DNA of 64,000 bases from Lunularia cruciata (GCA_948567375.1 OX419761.1:21118243-21182242); one strand, 5' to 3'. Positions 1 to 10,439 are shown, numbered from the stretch's first letter. A program made the numbers and translations. Notes: generated by a model from the letters alone, not told the origin.

Positions 1-168
1 AGAAAGCGGCTCAAGGAAACTTCTTGAGAAGCTTCTCAAGAGCCTTGTATGATCCTTATAAATACAAGAACCAAAGCTCATGCTAGGCATTTGGAGTTTT
101 CCCTCATTAAAGTGTCCCAATGTGAGCTTCCATTCTCCTATTTATCTCCTCGGTCACAATTTTTTACA
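1..168 (+). repeat. Gyp1 LTR, 3' part (cut by window edge)
   Basis: The sequence resembles the last part of the two LTRs of element A (7032-7434 and 21135-21512): the same 'ataaata' box, 'tgctaggcatttgga' and 'gtgtcccaatgtga' stretches in the same order, ending in a 'ttttaca' terminus. No clear initiator-Met primer site follows it, so this may be a 3' or solo LTR. The start lies outside the window. Confidence 0.7.
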
Positions 169-2073
169 ATTTGGCTCCCATCCCACCTTCTTCATCCAAG
201 GATAATTCAATTCTAGAGAAGAATGGCAATTTTTGTGGTGGTCATCACATATGATCTAGCACCCTCCTACCATCTTCTTCTTCCATGGGAACTATACCCT
301 TCTCTTGGTCTCCATCATCGTACTTCTCTACTCTTCTTTTTCCTCCTTATTTGAGTCATTGTCCTCAAACTAATCTTCTACCACCTATGGGTTGAGTTTG
401 TGCTCCATAGCTCTTTCATGCCCATTGGCATTGCTAATGTCTTTGGTTTCCTCCTACAAGCATTTGGGTTAGTGGTGTTTGAAATCTTTACTCACTTATT
501 TAGCTATCTTTACTTATTTCTTTGAACCTCAATATGGCATCCTTGCATCTCTTTATCTCCTTTGTACATTCAATCTTGATTGATGATAACACATTAGAAA
601 ATGGTGAATCAAGAATATCTTCTTCCTTGCCTTCTCAATAGCTTCATAAAAATGTTGAAAGGAATCACAAAAGGAGAGAGGAAGGTAGTATCCATGTTCA
701 TCTAGAAGGTCTCAATTAGCTCCTCAATTTATTAGTAGAACATCCTAGCTCAATCCATAGGTATTGATCATAAGATATCCTTTGTGTAACACCTAGAAGA
801 AAATGCCTTGTATATTGTTGGTATACATTATGCATGTTGATTGAATTAGCTTCATTATTGATGTTTCACAATGCGCCTTTATGGATTTTTATAGCCCTTC
901 ACCTTCTAGCCATTGTTAGTCTCTTGTTCTTGAATGAGACTAAGAAATGTTTTTGTCAACTGCTTTCTTGGTTTGGGCCAATCTTGGTCCATGTACATGG
1001 CTCTTAAGGTGGAAATTGCATTTCTAAGGACCCTCTACCAATGTGTCACTATCTAGGCAAACAAATTGCCTCTCAGGTTGGAGTAGTTTGGATTCTTCTT
1101 GTCCCAAATTTCCTTAATCATTGGGACATTTGTGAGCTCTCAATTCCACATCATGAACTACAACTCTTGAGTAATAACATGCTCTATGTTGTAGTAAAAT
1201 ATCCCTTACTCTACTTTTTGTGGCCTCAAGGTCACCTTGGGCATAGCCTTACCCTTTTGGAGCAATATTTTGTTCCCATTTACTCCCAATGTGCTCAAAT
1301 TTCTTTTTCTCTACTACTCTTCACAATCAAATCCCAATCATCCACTCACTCAATTCCTCATTACACTTGTTCAAATTGTAAATAAATTGTGATAAATTGT
1401 GGTCTACTAGAATTTGGTGTGATTTATACTTGTATAATAGCAAGTAGTTGCAAGCATCATGATGAATGAAGCACACTCCTTTGCAAATTCTTGGATTTAT
1501 TTCTTGGTTTTGGATGACTAGAAAATTTGGCAGGCAATTGTAGTGTCCCATTGTTGTTCCTACATGTAAGAACTGCCATGAAGAAAAACTATTACCAAAA
1601 TAAGTTATTTGGTATAAGTGGCATTACTCTACATGTGTATATGTTGATGTGGATAACTATTCTTTTCTTGTCTAATGTTGAACAAACCCAATGGTTAGAC
1701 AAAACCAAAGGCATCAAAATTGAAGGTGTCATGACTATGGGCATTGTGGCCAAAGGTGTACCAAACCAAAGGTATTGGGAAGATTTGCTTAGCAAAGGAT
1801 GTTCTATCCCAATGGTCTTCTTTATACAAAATGCTTGGCCATGATTGTGATGGTGATATAAACCTTCATCCAACTACAATTTTGGGCAAACCATGATCAG
1901 CTCAATGTCCTTAGACTCATTCTTCCTTCATTTCTCTTGGCTTTCCTCCTTGAAAAGCATAAAACCTTTGGATCTTATTTCCTAGTGCTAATCTTCACTA
2001 AATATGATCACACGGCAAAGAAAAATTACATCAAAAAGAAGTTGAGTGGGTTGCTACACTTACCTTTGGATTT
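169..2073. other. Unassigned repeat-like DNA
   Basis: No convincing gene. Short open frames here have no recognisable motifs. Around 600-720 the minus strand vaguely resembles the Gyp1 gag seen at 29985-30417, sharing the 15-mer 'gttcatctagaaggt', but the match is too weak to call. This is the left flank into which element E was inserted. Confidence 0.4.
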
Positions 2074-2431
2074 TGTTTATAAAAGACAAAGAAGAGAAAT
2101 TGGAGAGTAGAAGATTGTATTGGAAACTATTTCTTGAAGGGAACTCCAAAAGCCTAGCTTGGGCTTGGCTTTGATATTCATAGGCAACCTAGTTACAAGG
2201 TACCCAAAAAGCTTCCAAAGAAGATTCCTTTTAGAAGCAACCTTACTTAGAGTGCAAGCTAAACTAGTTACTTATTTGGCATACAAGTTACTCACCTCAT
2301 AGAAAGTTCCTAAAATATTCTCAATGAGAAGCTTCTTGGATGCTTAAAAAGATTATTAATTTTTTCTAAATACATGCTAATTATACCTCTTGTTTGCTAT
2401 ATTTAGCTTTCTCTAACTCTATATTATTATA
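2074..2431 (-). repeat. Element E 3' LTR
   Basis: On the minus strand it matches the LTR at 35341-35760: shared 'cctagctt..gcttggctttgatatt.ataggcaac' order and a shared tail near 'tttctcta..ctct'. It is more distantly related to the LTRs of element A. It lies directly beyond the chromodomain, where a 3' LTR should be. Confidence 0.65.
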
Positions 2432-2444
2432 TATTCACTTACTG

Positions 2445-2694
2445 CTAGTTAGAATTATCTTTGTTGCCATGGAATCTTTGAACTCTTGTATAGTCACTGT
2501 GCATTTTGGAGACAAGGAAGAGGTTCCCATGTGGCATCATCAAGAAGATACCCGTTCCAAAGGATCTAATATTCAATGTGTAGTTGGCAGCCATATTGGA
2601 TGTCATGACATGCATGTATATTGTCAAATTTGTACTGTTCAAGATTAATAAGGACTAGAAGAGTAGGATGTTGGAGACATGTAGGAAAGGAAGG
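2445..2694 (-). pseudogene. Element E integrase tail and chromodomain (broken)
   Basis: The minus-strand translation gives a chromodomain-like pattern: an 'EQYKFDNIHA' start, then an 'IEY.ILWNGYLLDDATWEPLP' core and an 'I.EFKDSM' helix. This resembles the 'Y.V.WKGY....TWEP..NL' consensus of chromoviruses, whose chromodomains guide integration to marked chromatin. The same region of element A (20918-21060) is a clear relative. In-frame stops and a shift are present. It ends at 2694, where the GL-a target duplication begins. Confidence 0.65.
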
Positions 2695-3091
2695 TGTATT
2701 GTGGTGCCCACATTTTTTGTTTTTTTTTTTTTTAGAATAAAGGAGAAGAAGTGTATAGAGAAGTCGGATTGTGCCTGTATGGCCGAAGAAGGCAAAGAAA
2801 AGAGTCTTCGGGTTGAAACCCGAAGTAAAGTGACTTCGGGTCATAAGGCAAAGTACTCAGAAATGCCATGTCAACATACAATGCAAAGTAAATTGTCTTT
2901 GGATCGGGGGGAGCTCAACCCGAGGTGAAGACAGTCTAACAACCTTTCATTGGGGCAAGAAATTCAAGAAGGGGCTGTTTCAAAACTGGTGGCTCATACG
3001 CGCGAAGGTTGATTGACAATGACAGGTGCATGCCAGAGGTGTGATTTCTTGGTGGAAACTTGAAGTGACGGAAGACAAAGAAGCACAACTC

Positions 3092-3098
3092 TATAAAA
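3092..3098 (+). promoter_or_regulatory. TATA box upstream of the GL-a ORF
   Basis: TATAAAA in the context 'ctctataaaa'. It is conserved at the same place in GL-b (minus strand, about 26062-26068) and GL-c (55398-55404). It lies only 20 bases before the first ATG at 3118. Transcription would then begin at or after that ATG, which favours a later start such as the Met codon at 3256. Confidence 0.5.
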
Positions 3099-3117
3099 TC
3101 AAAACTGCAACGACGAA

Positions 3118-5691
3118 ATGTTGAGCAATTTTCCTTTGCCGTTGAGGAGTCGTCTTGCAGGTGATCGGGGAAAGGGAAATAGAGTTGGGCTCGTGTTAGT
3201 GCGTAAGGAAGAAGTCGCGAGAGTGAAATTGAGAGAAAGTGAGAAAACAAAAGAGATGGGAGGAGGGAAGAAGAACTCCAAATTTGTAGTGAGAAATCAT
3301 GCGATTTGGAGATTAGATGTAGTAGCAAGGATTGAAGTCTTGAGCCAACTTTGGATCACCTTTCTGGCATGGAACTGGAACGTAAGTTTTCCAAGATTCA
3401 TGACAGAGATCATTGAGAGTAAGTGTCTTGATGGACCTAAGGAGGAAGGGAAGAGAGGAAATCCGGCTTGCTGGACAGAGTTGGATTGGAGACTTGTACT
3501 TGGGAAGGAGGCGGGCTTGGAGCAAGGAGCCACGTTCTTTGGAAAAGGAGAGATAGCCCAAGAAACTCAAGAGGTGAGAGATGCCTTCTTGTCGAAGAGA
3601 ACAAAGAATGGGTACAAGGTAGAAAGTTACAAAGACCATGCCAAGAGAGGAATTGTGAGTGCTTTGATGGAAATCCTGAAGCCGGAGAGAACAACATATG
3701 TGATGAAACACCAAGCGGTGTTCTTTCACAAATTGTTTGCAGAAGAACCAGTTAATTGGGCGAGGTGTTTTCATGGGAGAACAAGGCAGATGGTGTGGAA
3801 TCTACGGGAGAAGTTGCCTCCACATTACATTGTACCATTTGCAGCGCACTTCTACCTCGGGCATAATTTGCTGAACTTGGCAGAGCGGAATCGGATAGTG
3901 TCGCACTTCCATCCTGATGTGCAAAAGGAGGTCGATGTCGAGGAGTAGCAATACATTCTCCAAATCCGGAGCACGGACGACTACTATGCAAAAACAGGGA
4001 AAAATGTGGAGGTCGTAGTGAGTAGCCCGACGAAGAAGAGGACTCGGCAAGCAGAAGCCAAAGAAAACAAGAAACATCGGAAGATGCAAAGAAGTAACCC
4101 AAGGCGAGGAATTGTGGTAATTGAGTCAGAAGATGAAGACTCAGAAGGCGAGGCCAAGCTCAAGATGGAGGACTCAGAACATGAGGAAGAACTTGAGTTG
4201 ACACTGTAGAGCGGAGATACAAGCAGTGATAGTGAGGACGGTGGAGAGATGACCTTGGCGCCAGTGGCTGAAGAATACAAAGAAGAAGTGCAAGCCGAGG
4301 TAGAAGCCAAAGACAATACATCATTGGAAGACAAAGTACCGGTGCTAGAGGAGAAGAAGATTGCAGTGCAGCGAGGAGTTTGCTTCTTATGTAAGGCAAA
4401 GTGTGAGGCAGGACCGAGTCGAGTGAAGGCAGAGGTAGAAGAGAGCTCGGGCAGTGAAGCATCAATCCCGATATGAAGACTCCAGAGAAGAAGGCGAGTA
4501 TCAGGAGAACACAAGGAGAAAAGAGAGACCACTCCACGGGAGGAAGAAGTTGCTAGTGATGGAGTGGAGTACCTAGGAGAAGTAGTGTGCCCGCTGTTGG
4601 TGAAGTTGGAGCAGAAGAAGAAGGAGATGCAGTCAACTTGTCCCGAGGTAAAGACGGTATTGCAGGTGGTAGCAAGATTAGAAGAAGAGAACTCGGAGTT
4701 GAAGAGGAGTGTAACCCGAGGTAAGGAGGAGAGAGAAGTACTGCGAGCGGAGGTAGTAGAGAGAAGTCAGGTAATTGAAGACCTGAAGAGGGAAGTGAGC
4801 TATTGAGAGGATCTTGCAAGGAAGAGTGATATCGCAAGAGAGAGACAGGTAGCCGAATACGAAATCTTGAAGCAACAGTTTGCTGATTCAAGGGTAGAGC
4901 TTATTCATGCTATGGCGAGGGTAGCAGCAAAGGATCAAGAGCTCGATAGAGTGATGGAGAGTATGGAGGAGAAGAAGCAACTCTGGCAATGAGAGTTGGC
5001 TGCAAGATATAGAGAAGAAGAAAGATTACGAGAGTTACTTCGTAATCATGAAGAGAAGGTTGTCCAAAAAGAGAAGGAGAAGGAGTCGGTGAAAGCCAAA
5101 TTCAAGGAAAAATTGGCGATGTACAGAGAGGAATGGCTTGTAGATTGGGAATGAGAAAGGAAGACAAGATTGGAGCCATTGCAAGAGATAGTCCTCAGAG
5201 TAAACGCAATGTTAAGTACAGAGGCCAGCGTTCAAATTGAAGAAGCGCGACTACACAAATTGAAGTTGTTGGTGCAGGAGACAAGGCGAAGACAAGCGAA
5301 GGACACTGAGATGAACGCCTTGTTAATAAAATTAAGAGCTTGTGTAGATAGAAAGGTTTTGGAGGTAGAGGATAACATTTCCATTAGATTAGACTTAGTG
5401 AAAGTAGAGCTAGAAAAACTTTGGAGGGATATTAAAGCAAAACCCAAAGTAGATAACATAGGAGTGCAAATGTCTTTGGAGTTGCCATCAGAGACATTAA
5501 AGAAGAGTGGGTCAAGAGATAAGGAGTTAGAAAGATTACCCACTAGTGGAATTTCAGATCAAGAAAGAGAATTGCTTGATCTGGTAGAAGAAGTAGAAGA
5601 TCTAAAACCCGAGGACAGAGTAGTAGGAAGTAAGATTACTTTGGGTTTGGGTTTGAAAGCCGAAGAAGAAGTAGACATCGGATCAGAGTAG
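3118..5691 (+). pseudogene. GL-a ORF: unknown N-terminal domain plus long coiled coil
   Basis: A single frame of 858 codons with no frameshift but six in-frame stops (TAG at 3946 and 4207; TGA at 4474, 4804, 4990 and 5152). At least four are C-to-T changes judged from GL-b or GL-c, which have CAG, CAA or CGA there. Part 1 (about codons 1-280) is a globular domain with motifs 'DWRLVLGKEAG', 'ERTTYVMKHQAVFFHKLF', 'RQMVWNLR' and 'HFHPDVQKE'. Part 2 (codons 290-470) is basic and then acidic, with Ser/Glu-rich stretches. Part 3 (codons 480-858) is a Lys/Glu/Leu-rich coiled coil ending in an acidic tail. I do not recognise the family. Part 1 may be a distant relative of the putative plant transposon domain of some retroelement ORFs, but this is a guess. 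Start codon uncertain. Confidence 0.75.
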
Positions 5692-5808
5692 TGACCGATT
5701 TGAGATTTGAAGGGGCAGATATGAAGAGGTGCATTGTCATTTTGGATTTGCAAGTTAGAACAATTGTTGTAGAAACGGTATAGTTGTTAGAACTGTCAAT
5801 TGCTTCAC

Positions 5809-5873
5809 TATTTAAGAGTGGCATTCACAGGAAATTGTTGTTTAGTGCTCATTATTTCTGAGAATAGATAAAG
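5809..5873 (+). promoter_or_regulatory. TATA-like and poly(A)-like signals near the GL-a 3' end
   Basis: TATTTAA at 5809-5815 is followed by AGATAAAG at 5866-5873, downstream of the ORF stop and about 0.65 kb before the end of the unit. The same TATTTAAG context recurs in GL-b. GL-d and GL-e have true TATAAAA followed by AATAAA in the corresponding place. This spacing is what a U3/R boundary of an LTR looks like. Confidence 0.4.
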
Positions 5874-6491
5874 CAAAGTGCTGTGAAGCAGTGCTTGTCG
5901 CTTGAGCTTGATTCCGAGTATCAGCTTTGCAATTGTGTTTGTGAGTGTTTGGAGAAATTTGAAGTGCAAGTCAGAGTGTTTGTTGGGTGTCGGATTCCAC
6001 AGCCTTGATCTTCATTCTGTGTGTTTGATCCTGAGTGAAGTGCCATCAAAGCAATGCCTTGATAGATGTGAGAAGAATTGTAGTGTTGGTAGTATTTTTC
6101 ATTTGTGATTGCAATGCAAAGTTGATGTGAAGCAATTTTGATCAAGGAATTTGTGCCTTCAGTGGAGGGGTAGAACACAATTCTGAGGCAAAGTCGTTTT
6201 GCAGTGAAGTGCCATTTTTGGGAGAGCCTGAATCATCACAATCAAGATTGTTTCGAAAGAATTGAAGGATTTGTGATTAAGGAGTGTGAATTCATGACAA
6301 GGTTGCGAGTCAGTGCTTCTTACTCTCTTCTGGGTGTGGTTTCTACCTGAGAGATTAAAGAAGAACTCAAGAAGAACTACATGTTACTATTTGACTTTGT
6401 ATTTGGACATTTCTGATTTGTATCTCTGCGGGGACAAACTTTACTTACCCGATTACCGCAAAAGTGATATTTTCCGGGTTGTCACATGTAT

Positions 6492-7026
6492 AAGAAATGA
6501 AAGGTTTTAACTTGGAAACCTAGAAGATAAAATAGATTTTCATGTGATTGGGAGGTTTGTTGGCAATAGATGAAATAATTTGAATTTTATCAAAGAAGCC
6601 TATCAAACTTACAAACTTGATTGTCAACATGGAGAGCAATGTTACTAGAAGAAAGAATAACCTTATTACCAATTTGAATCATCATGATCATAATGATGGC
6701 TATCAACATAGTACTTTTGCCAATTTGAACAAAAATAAGATGAGACTTTGCTTGGTGTTAGGACATAAGTAGCATAAACAAGAAGGTAGAAGTATGAGGG
6801 ATATGAGATGTTGCTGAAGCAAGAAGAGAATTTGGAACAAGTGGATATTGCCCATAGTTAAGGAAGAAGAGAGAATATGCTATATTAGCTTGCTTGGAAA
6901 TGTTGTAGGCAAACTTGATAATCACAAGATAAGTATCCCAACCAATGTGGTGAACATTGACAAAGGCACATAATAGATCTTCCAAAGTGTTATTTCCTCA
7001 CTTTGTTTACCCAACAATTTGAGAAT
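6492..7026 (-). pseudogene. Element E integrase, C-terminal half
   Basis: The minus-strand frame at 6758-6985 reads 'VNVHHIGWDTYLVIIKFAYN', then 'FFLNYGQYPLVPNSLL', typical of the end of a gypsy integrase core and very close to element A at 20380-20540. Further left the translation has a 'QAKSHLILVQ' stretch and a region matching the GKVML..N-type tail of element A. The reading continues at 21518-21890 on the other side of element A, which shows that A was inserted inside this gene. Stops are present throughout. Confidence 0.75.
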
Positions 7027-7031
7027 GATAG

Positions 7032-7434
7032 TGCAACAATATGTAGTTTAGTGATGAAGTTAGTCAAGTCTAGTAAAGTAGTAGAATAGGCCAACGTAGC
7101 CTAGAATATTCTAGAAGCATCTAGGAAGCTAGCTTAGATTGCAAGTAAATAGCTTCTAGAAGGAAGTTTCTAGAAGCTTCCAACTAGCTTAACTTGCACG
7201 CCAAGCAGGAAGCTTCTAGAAGGAAGCTCCTTAAGAAGCTTCTTGAGAAGCTTCTCGGTTAACTTGGCTTGCACTCTAAGAAAGTGGATCAAGGAAGCCT
7301 CTCAAGAACCTTGTATGTTCTTTATAAATACCAAAACCAAAACTCATACTAGGCATTTGGACTTTTTGACACTCAAGTGTCCCAATGTGATCTTCTATTT
7401 GAACTTCCAATCTCCTCGGTCTTGGTCTTTTACA
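7032..7434 (+). repeat. Element A 5' LTR
   Basis: 403 bp, TGCAAC...TTTACA, about the same length and order of sequence as 21135-21512. It contains several 'gaagcttct' repeats and a 'tataaata' box at about 7323. The 5' boundary is fixed by the GATAG duplication and the 3' boundary by the primer site. Confidence 0.8.
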
Positions 7435-7435
7435 T

Positions 7436-7447
7436 TGGTATCAAAGC
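7436..7447 (+). promoter_or_regulatory. Element A primer binding site (tRNA-iMet type)
   Basis: TGGTATCAAAGC, one mismatch from the plant initiator-Met site TGGTATCAGAGC, starting one base after the LTR. Confidence 0.8.
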
Positions 7448-7704
7448 AAGAATAGGATGGATGGAATTTATAGACCACCAAATCTATTTCCACCAAACCA
7501 TTAGGAATTTTGTGTTTGGGTACTACCCAAGCATCATTTCACAAAGTTCATTACCTCACGCTTTAAGTAATATTTTTGAATATAATCACCTTGTTTGAGG
7601 AACTCTTGGTACTTCCAATTGTAACTTATGGAGAAAAATGGAAGTGTTATATCTATGTGTTAATAAATTAGATAGGTTGGGGATGGTGTGATATAGTAGT
7701 TACC

Positions 7705-8254
7705 ATGGCAGCAATGCCCAAGGTTATCATTGCTATGCAACAACAAATTGAGCACCTTACTTGATTATTAGATGAAAGAGTTCGTCAATGACAAGAGCAC
7801 ATAGAGAGAGTAGTAGTTCAAGAACAAGAAGACCAAATCCAATTCCCAAAACCAAGGTTTTTGAAGGCAAGAATCTCCCAAGTGCAGTGGAGAATTTTAT
7901 GTTTGACTATGAACATTATTTTGAACCTACCAATCTTAAAGATGAACAAAAACAAATCTCTTGGCTTCCAATCAATTGGATGTAATAAAAAAGTTATGGT
8001 GTCAATTTTGAGTGGAGCAAGCTAAACATCAAATTTTTGCACCAATCTTGACATGGGTAAAATTCAAGAGTGCAATAATTGGTCAATTCTATGCTATAAA
8101 TACCACACAAGCTGCACAAGATAGGTTGGCAGAGTTGAAGCAGATTGGCTTTGTAAGAAGTTATATCATGTGATTTTAGAACACCATCATGCAAATTCTA
8201 CATACCGGAAGGTGAAGTTATATATCAATTTATGAGAGGCTTGAATTCACAAAC
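7705..8254 (+). pseudogene. Element A gag (truncated, broken)
   Basis: Starts at ATG 7705 ('MAAMPKVIIAMQQQIEHL'). A frameshift moves the reading to a second frame with 'KTKVFEGKNLPSAVENF', 'DYEHYFEPTNLKDEQK' and later a 'QFMRGLN' stretch, the usual course of a gypsy gag capsid region. Element E gag (29985-30417) has the same order. The gene is cut at 8254 by the 5' LTR of element B1. No zinc knuckle remains. Confidence 0.65.
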
Positions 8255-8823
8255 TATAATACAAGTAGCTAGACATGTTATCTAAAGGTGAAAATTGGCT
8301 TGGTAACATCTAGAAGGATGTTGTGTACAATGAGCTAGGCAGATTAGATAGAGGTATCACCAAAAGAGTACTTCTACTAATAGGGCAAAAGTCCAAAATA
8401 GCTCACAAACTTTAAAGATATTTTTGGAGGCCTAAATGGATGAATTAGGACTCAAAAGGTTCCCCCCTCAAGAGAAAAAGGCTTGCCTTTTGCCTCCCAT
8501 GATTTGTCTCATGAAGAGCTTTCCAATGGTACCTTACCCATGTGATTTTGAGCTTCCTATAAGAAGATTCTCTAAATATTCCCTTTGGTCTAGACCAACT
8601 AGATAGGACAAGGATTGACATGTCACCCATCCAAACAAATAATCCAAGGATGATCTTGCTGAAAAGTCACCAATCCATGTATATGATCCAAGGGTGGAGC
8701 TTCCTTTGAGGGGATCCTCTTTCCTATAATACAAAGAAGGTGCTCCTTTGGGGTATTTGAGGATTGAGTGTTTAATGTGTTTTTTCTCTCTTGAAGATTT
8801 CTCTTGTCTTTGGAGTATTACAA
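8255..8823 (+). repeat. Element B1 5' LTR (Gyp3, short form)
   Basis: 569 bp, starting TATAATAC (family consensus TGTAATACC) and ending in 'tattaca'. Unlike the 762-bp LTR of element D it has only one copy of the 'tggtaacatct' block in U3. A 'ctataata' TATA-like box at about 8734 corresponds to 'tatataataaaga' of the other copies. Confidence 0.8.
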
Positions 8824-8824
8824 T

Positions 8825-8836
8825 GGTATTAGAACG
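8825..8836 (+). promoter_or_regulatory. Element B1 primer binding site
   Basis: TGGTATTAGAAC, two mismatches (both G/A or C/T type) from the initiator-Met site, one base after the LTR. Element D has the perfect form at 53878-53889. Confidence 0.75.
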
Positions 8837-9182
8837 GGTGTCTTAAGTAATCTGAGGTGGAGAACATAGTGCAATTGCTAGACTTGGGAAGTGCTTTAGA
8901 GAGCGGATGGGATAGATGCACTAGGAGGAAAATTTCTTGCACCTAGCTTCCCATTCTTGAATCCATTCCACATCAAGATTATGTACATCCAGCATGAGAA
9001 AATGAGAGTATCATTAGTTTATCACTTTGGAGCATAATTCATGGACATAGTGATGGATTCACCAAATCCAATGATTCTACCTGTAGTGGTATACAACAGA
9101 GAGTAAGATTTGACAATCTGCATTCTATTATGATTTTATGGATCTAAAATATACCAAATCCTCAACATGCAAGTAGAAATCC

Positions 9183-9362
9183 ATGCAAGTAGAAATCCAT
9201 TATGTAGTTAGACCAAAAGTGATGTTTAGGGATTTTTTAGTCCGCAATTTTGGTGAGGAATATTATCAACAAGTGATAGCCTTTGAGGTCCCAATGGTTG
9301 TCCCCATAGTTTGTGCACACTCTCAAGTGATCATTCTAACTCTCTATTCAATCAAGAAGTAG
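9183..9362 (+). CDS. Leader ORF upstream of gag, 59 aa
   Basis: An intact frame ATG to TAG in the leader between primer site and gag. Its core (starting 'VEIHYVVRPKV', ending 'FEVPMVVPIV', 41 residues) differs from the ORF at 54223-54405 in element D at only five positions, nearly all conservative (Met/Ile, Leu/Val, Arg/Lys, Val/Ile). The motif 'NFGEEYYQQVIAF' is identical. The gag gene 30 bases downstream is full of stops, so the survival of this frame in both copies stands out. Just upstream is an 18-bp tandem duplication ('catgcaagtagaaatc'). Function unknown; it could be a coding relic fused to an older gag N-terminus or a true short peptide. No signal peptide or membrane segment is evident. 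Confidence 0.5.
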   Translation: MQVEIHYVVRPKVMFRDFLVRNFGEEYYQQVIAFEVPMVVPIVCAHSQVIILTLYSIKK

Positions 9363-9391
9363 CAAGTGAACACAGGTCATGTGTAGGAATC

Positions 9392-10415
9392 ATGGATCCG
9401 TAGTTACAAGAGTTGATGCAAGGAATGCAAGAGATGTTGAATGAGTTTTGAGAAATCAAGATGGCCATGGAGGAATTGCAAAATCAAGTATGTGGTGTCA
9501 AGAAGGATCAAGTAATGCAAGAAGGAGAGCCGTCTCAACAACTAGCACTAGCAATCAAAGCACCTGGAGAGTGATGCATGCCAATGACACCGACTCCAAT
9601 CAACAACCAAGCCACATTGTTACTACAAATGAAAAAGACATGCAACACAAGCCTTACAAGGGACGGTGTTCTATGGGAGTAGTGGAAAATTAGATTTCAA
9701 GAATGAATGGATACCTTCAATTGTTCACAATGGAGATCAGTGATCATTCTATAGGTGTATTTGCATGTAGGTACTTGATCAATAAGGCACTCACATGGTA
9801 TGATACTTGGAACCAATCATTTTTGATAGAAGGAAGAGAGGTCACTTGGATAGCTATGCAAGAAGGGCTGCTCAAGAATTTCCAATCTATGGATTCCATA
9901 CAAATGGCCCAAACTCGACTATTGGGGTTGAAGCAAAAGAATAGCATACAAGAATATGTGGAGGCATTTTTGGATCTACAGGTTGCGATAACCAATATGA
10001 GTCGAGTTGAAGCTCTTCATAATTTCAAGAGAGGATTAGAAGAGAGGATTTGCTAATTAATGGTGCAAAATCCTCATATTGTTTTTGAAGCCATTGCTTA
10101 CGCCCAAAGAATAGCAGGTGCACTTGGAGGAGGTGAAGCAATAAAATTGATGAAAAACTATTGGGCCAAGACATACCATTTTGGTGGACCATCACCTATG
10201 GAATTTGGCAACATTTGGTTTTGAGATAGAGGAGCAAGACCTCTCCAAGGAGAATAGGGATGGGTTGAAGAAAGGAGAGAAGGAACAAGGAGAAGGGGCT
10301 CAAACAAAACAACAATGATGTTACAATTGTGGTTGAATTGTGCACATAGCCATCAATTGTCATCTTAGAGGCCCTTGGCCTCCATAAAAGCAATCTTTGA
10401 ACCACATGGAGAGAT
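9392..10415 (+). pseudogene. Element B1 gag with zinc knuckle (broken)
   Basis: Starts at ATG 9392 in the same context as ATG 54453 of element D. TAG is already the fourth codon. The capsid part is open at 9703-10056 ('NKALTWYDTW', 'EYVEAFLDLQVAITNM', 'HNFKRGLEERIC'). A CCHC zinc knuckle, Cys-x2-Cys-x4-His-x4-Cys, lies at 10319-10360 with one stop in it (CGA or similar to TGA after 'CYNCG'). Gag packages the element's RNA into particles. Confidence 0.75.
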
Positions 10416-10439
10416 GAATTGAAGAGGAAGATATGAAAA

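Larger units (their letters stand above)
2700..6486 (+). mobile_element. GL-a: giant LTR-like unit with an internal ORF
   Basis: A 3787-bp unit starting TGTGGTGCCC and ending GGGTTGTCACA. It is flanked by an exact 5-bp duplication, TGTAT at 2695-2699 and 6487-6491. GL-b has almost the same length (3785 bp) and a different exact duplication. The two ends of the unit do not resemble each other, so it has no LTRs or long inverted repeats of its own. TG...CA ends plus a 5-bp duplication are the mark of retrotransposon integrase, so the unit is best read as a solo giant LTR or a non-autonomous passenger. It is inserted in the integrase tail of element E. Confidence 0.85.

Noticed and set aside
1592-1873. 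A 93-codon minus-strand frame
   Set aside because: No motif, not repeated elsewhere in the window as far as I can see.
2062-2073. Possible 5-bp duplication of element E (ACCTT near 2062 and near 35760)
   Set aside because: It requires LTR ends that do not agree with the TG/CA rule on both sides.
3118-3948. A 276-codon open frame that could be taken for a host gene
   Set aside because: The same protein recurs at 25050-25622 (minus) and, in parts, at 55425-57468, inside units with TG...CA ends and target duplications. It is repeat-borne.
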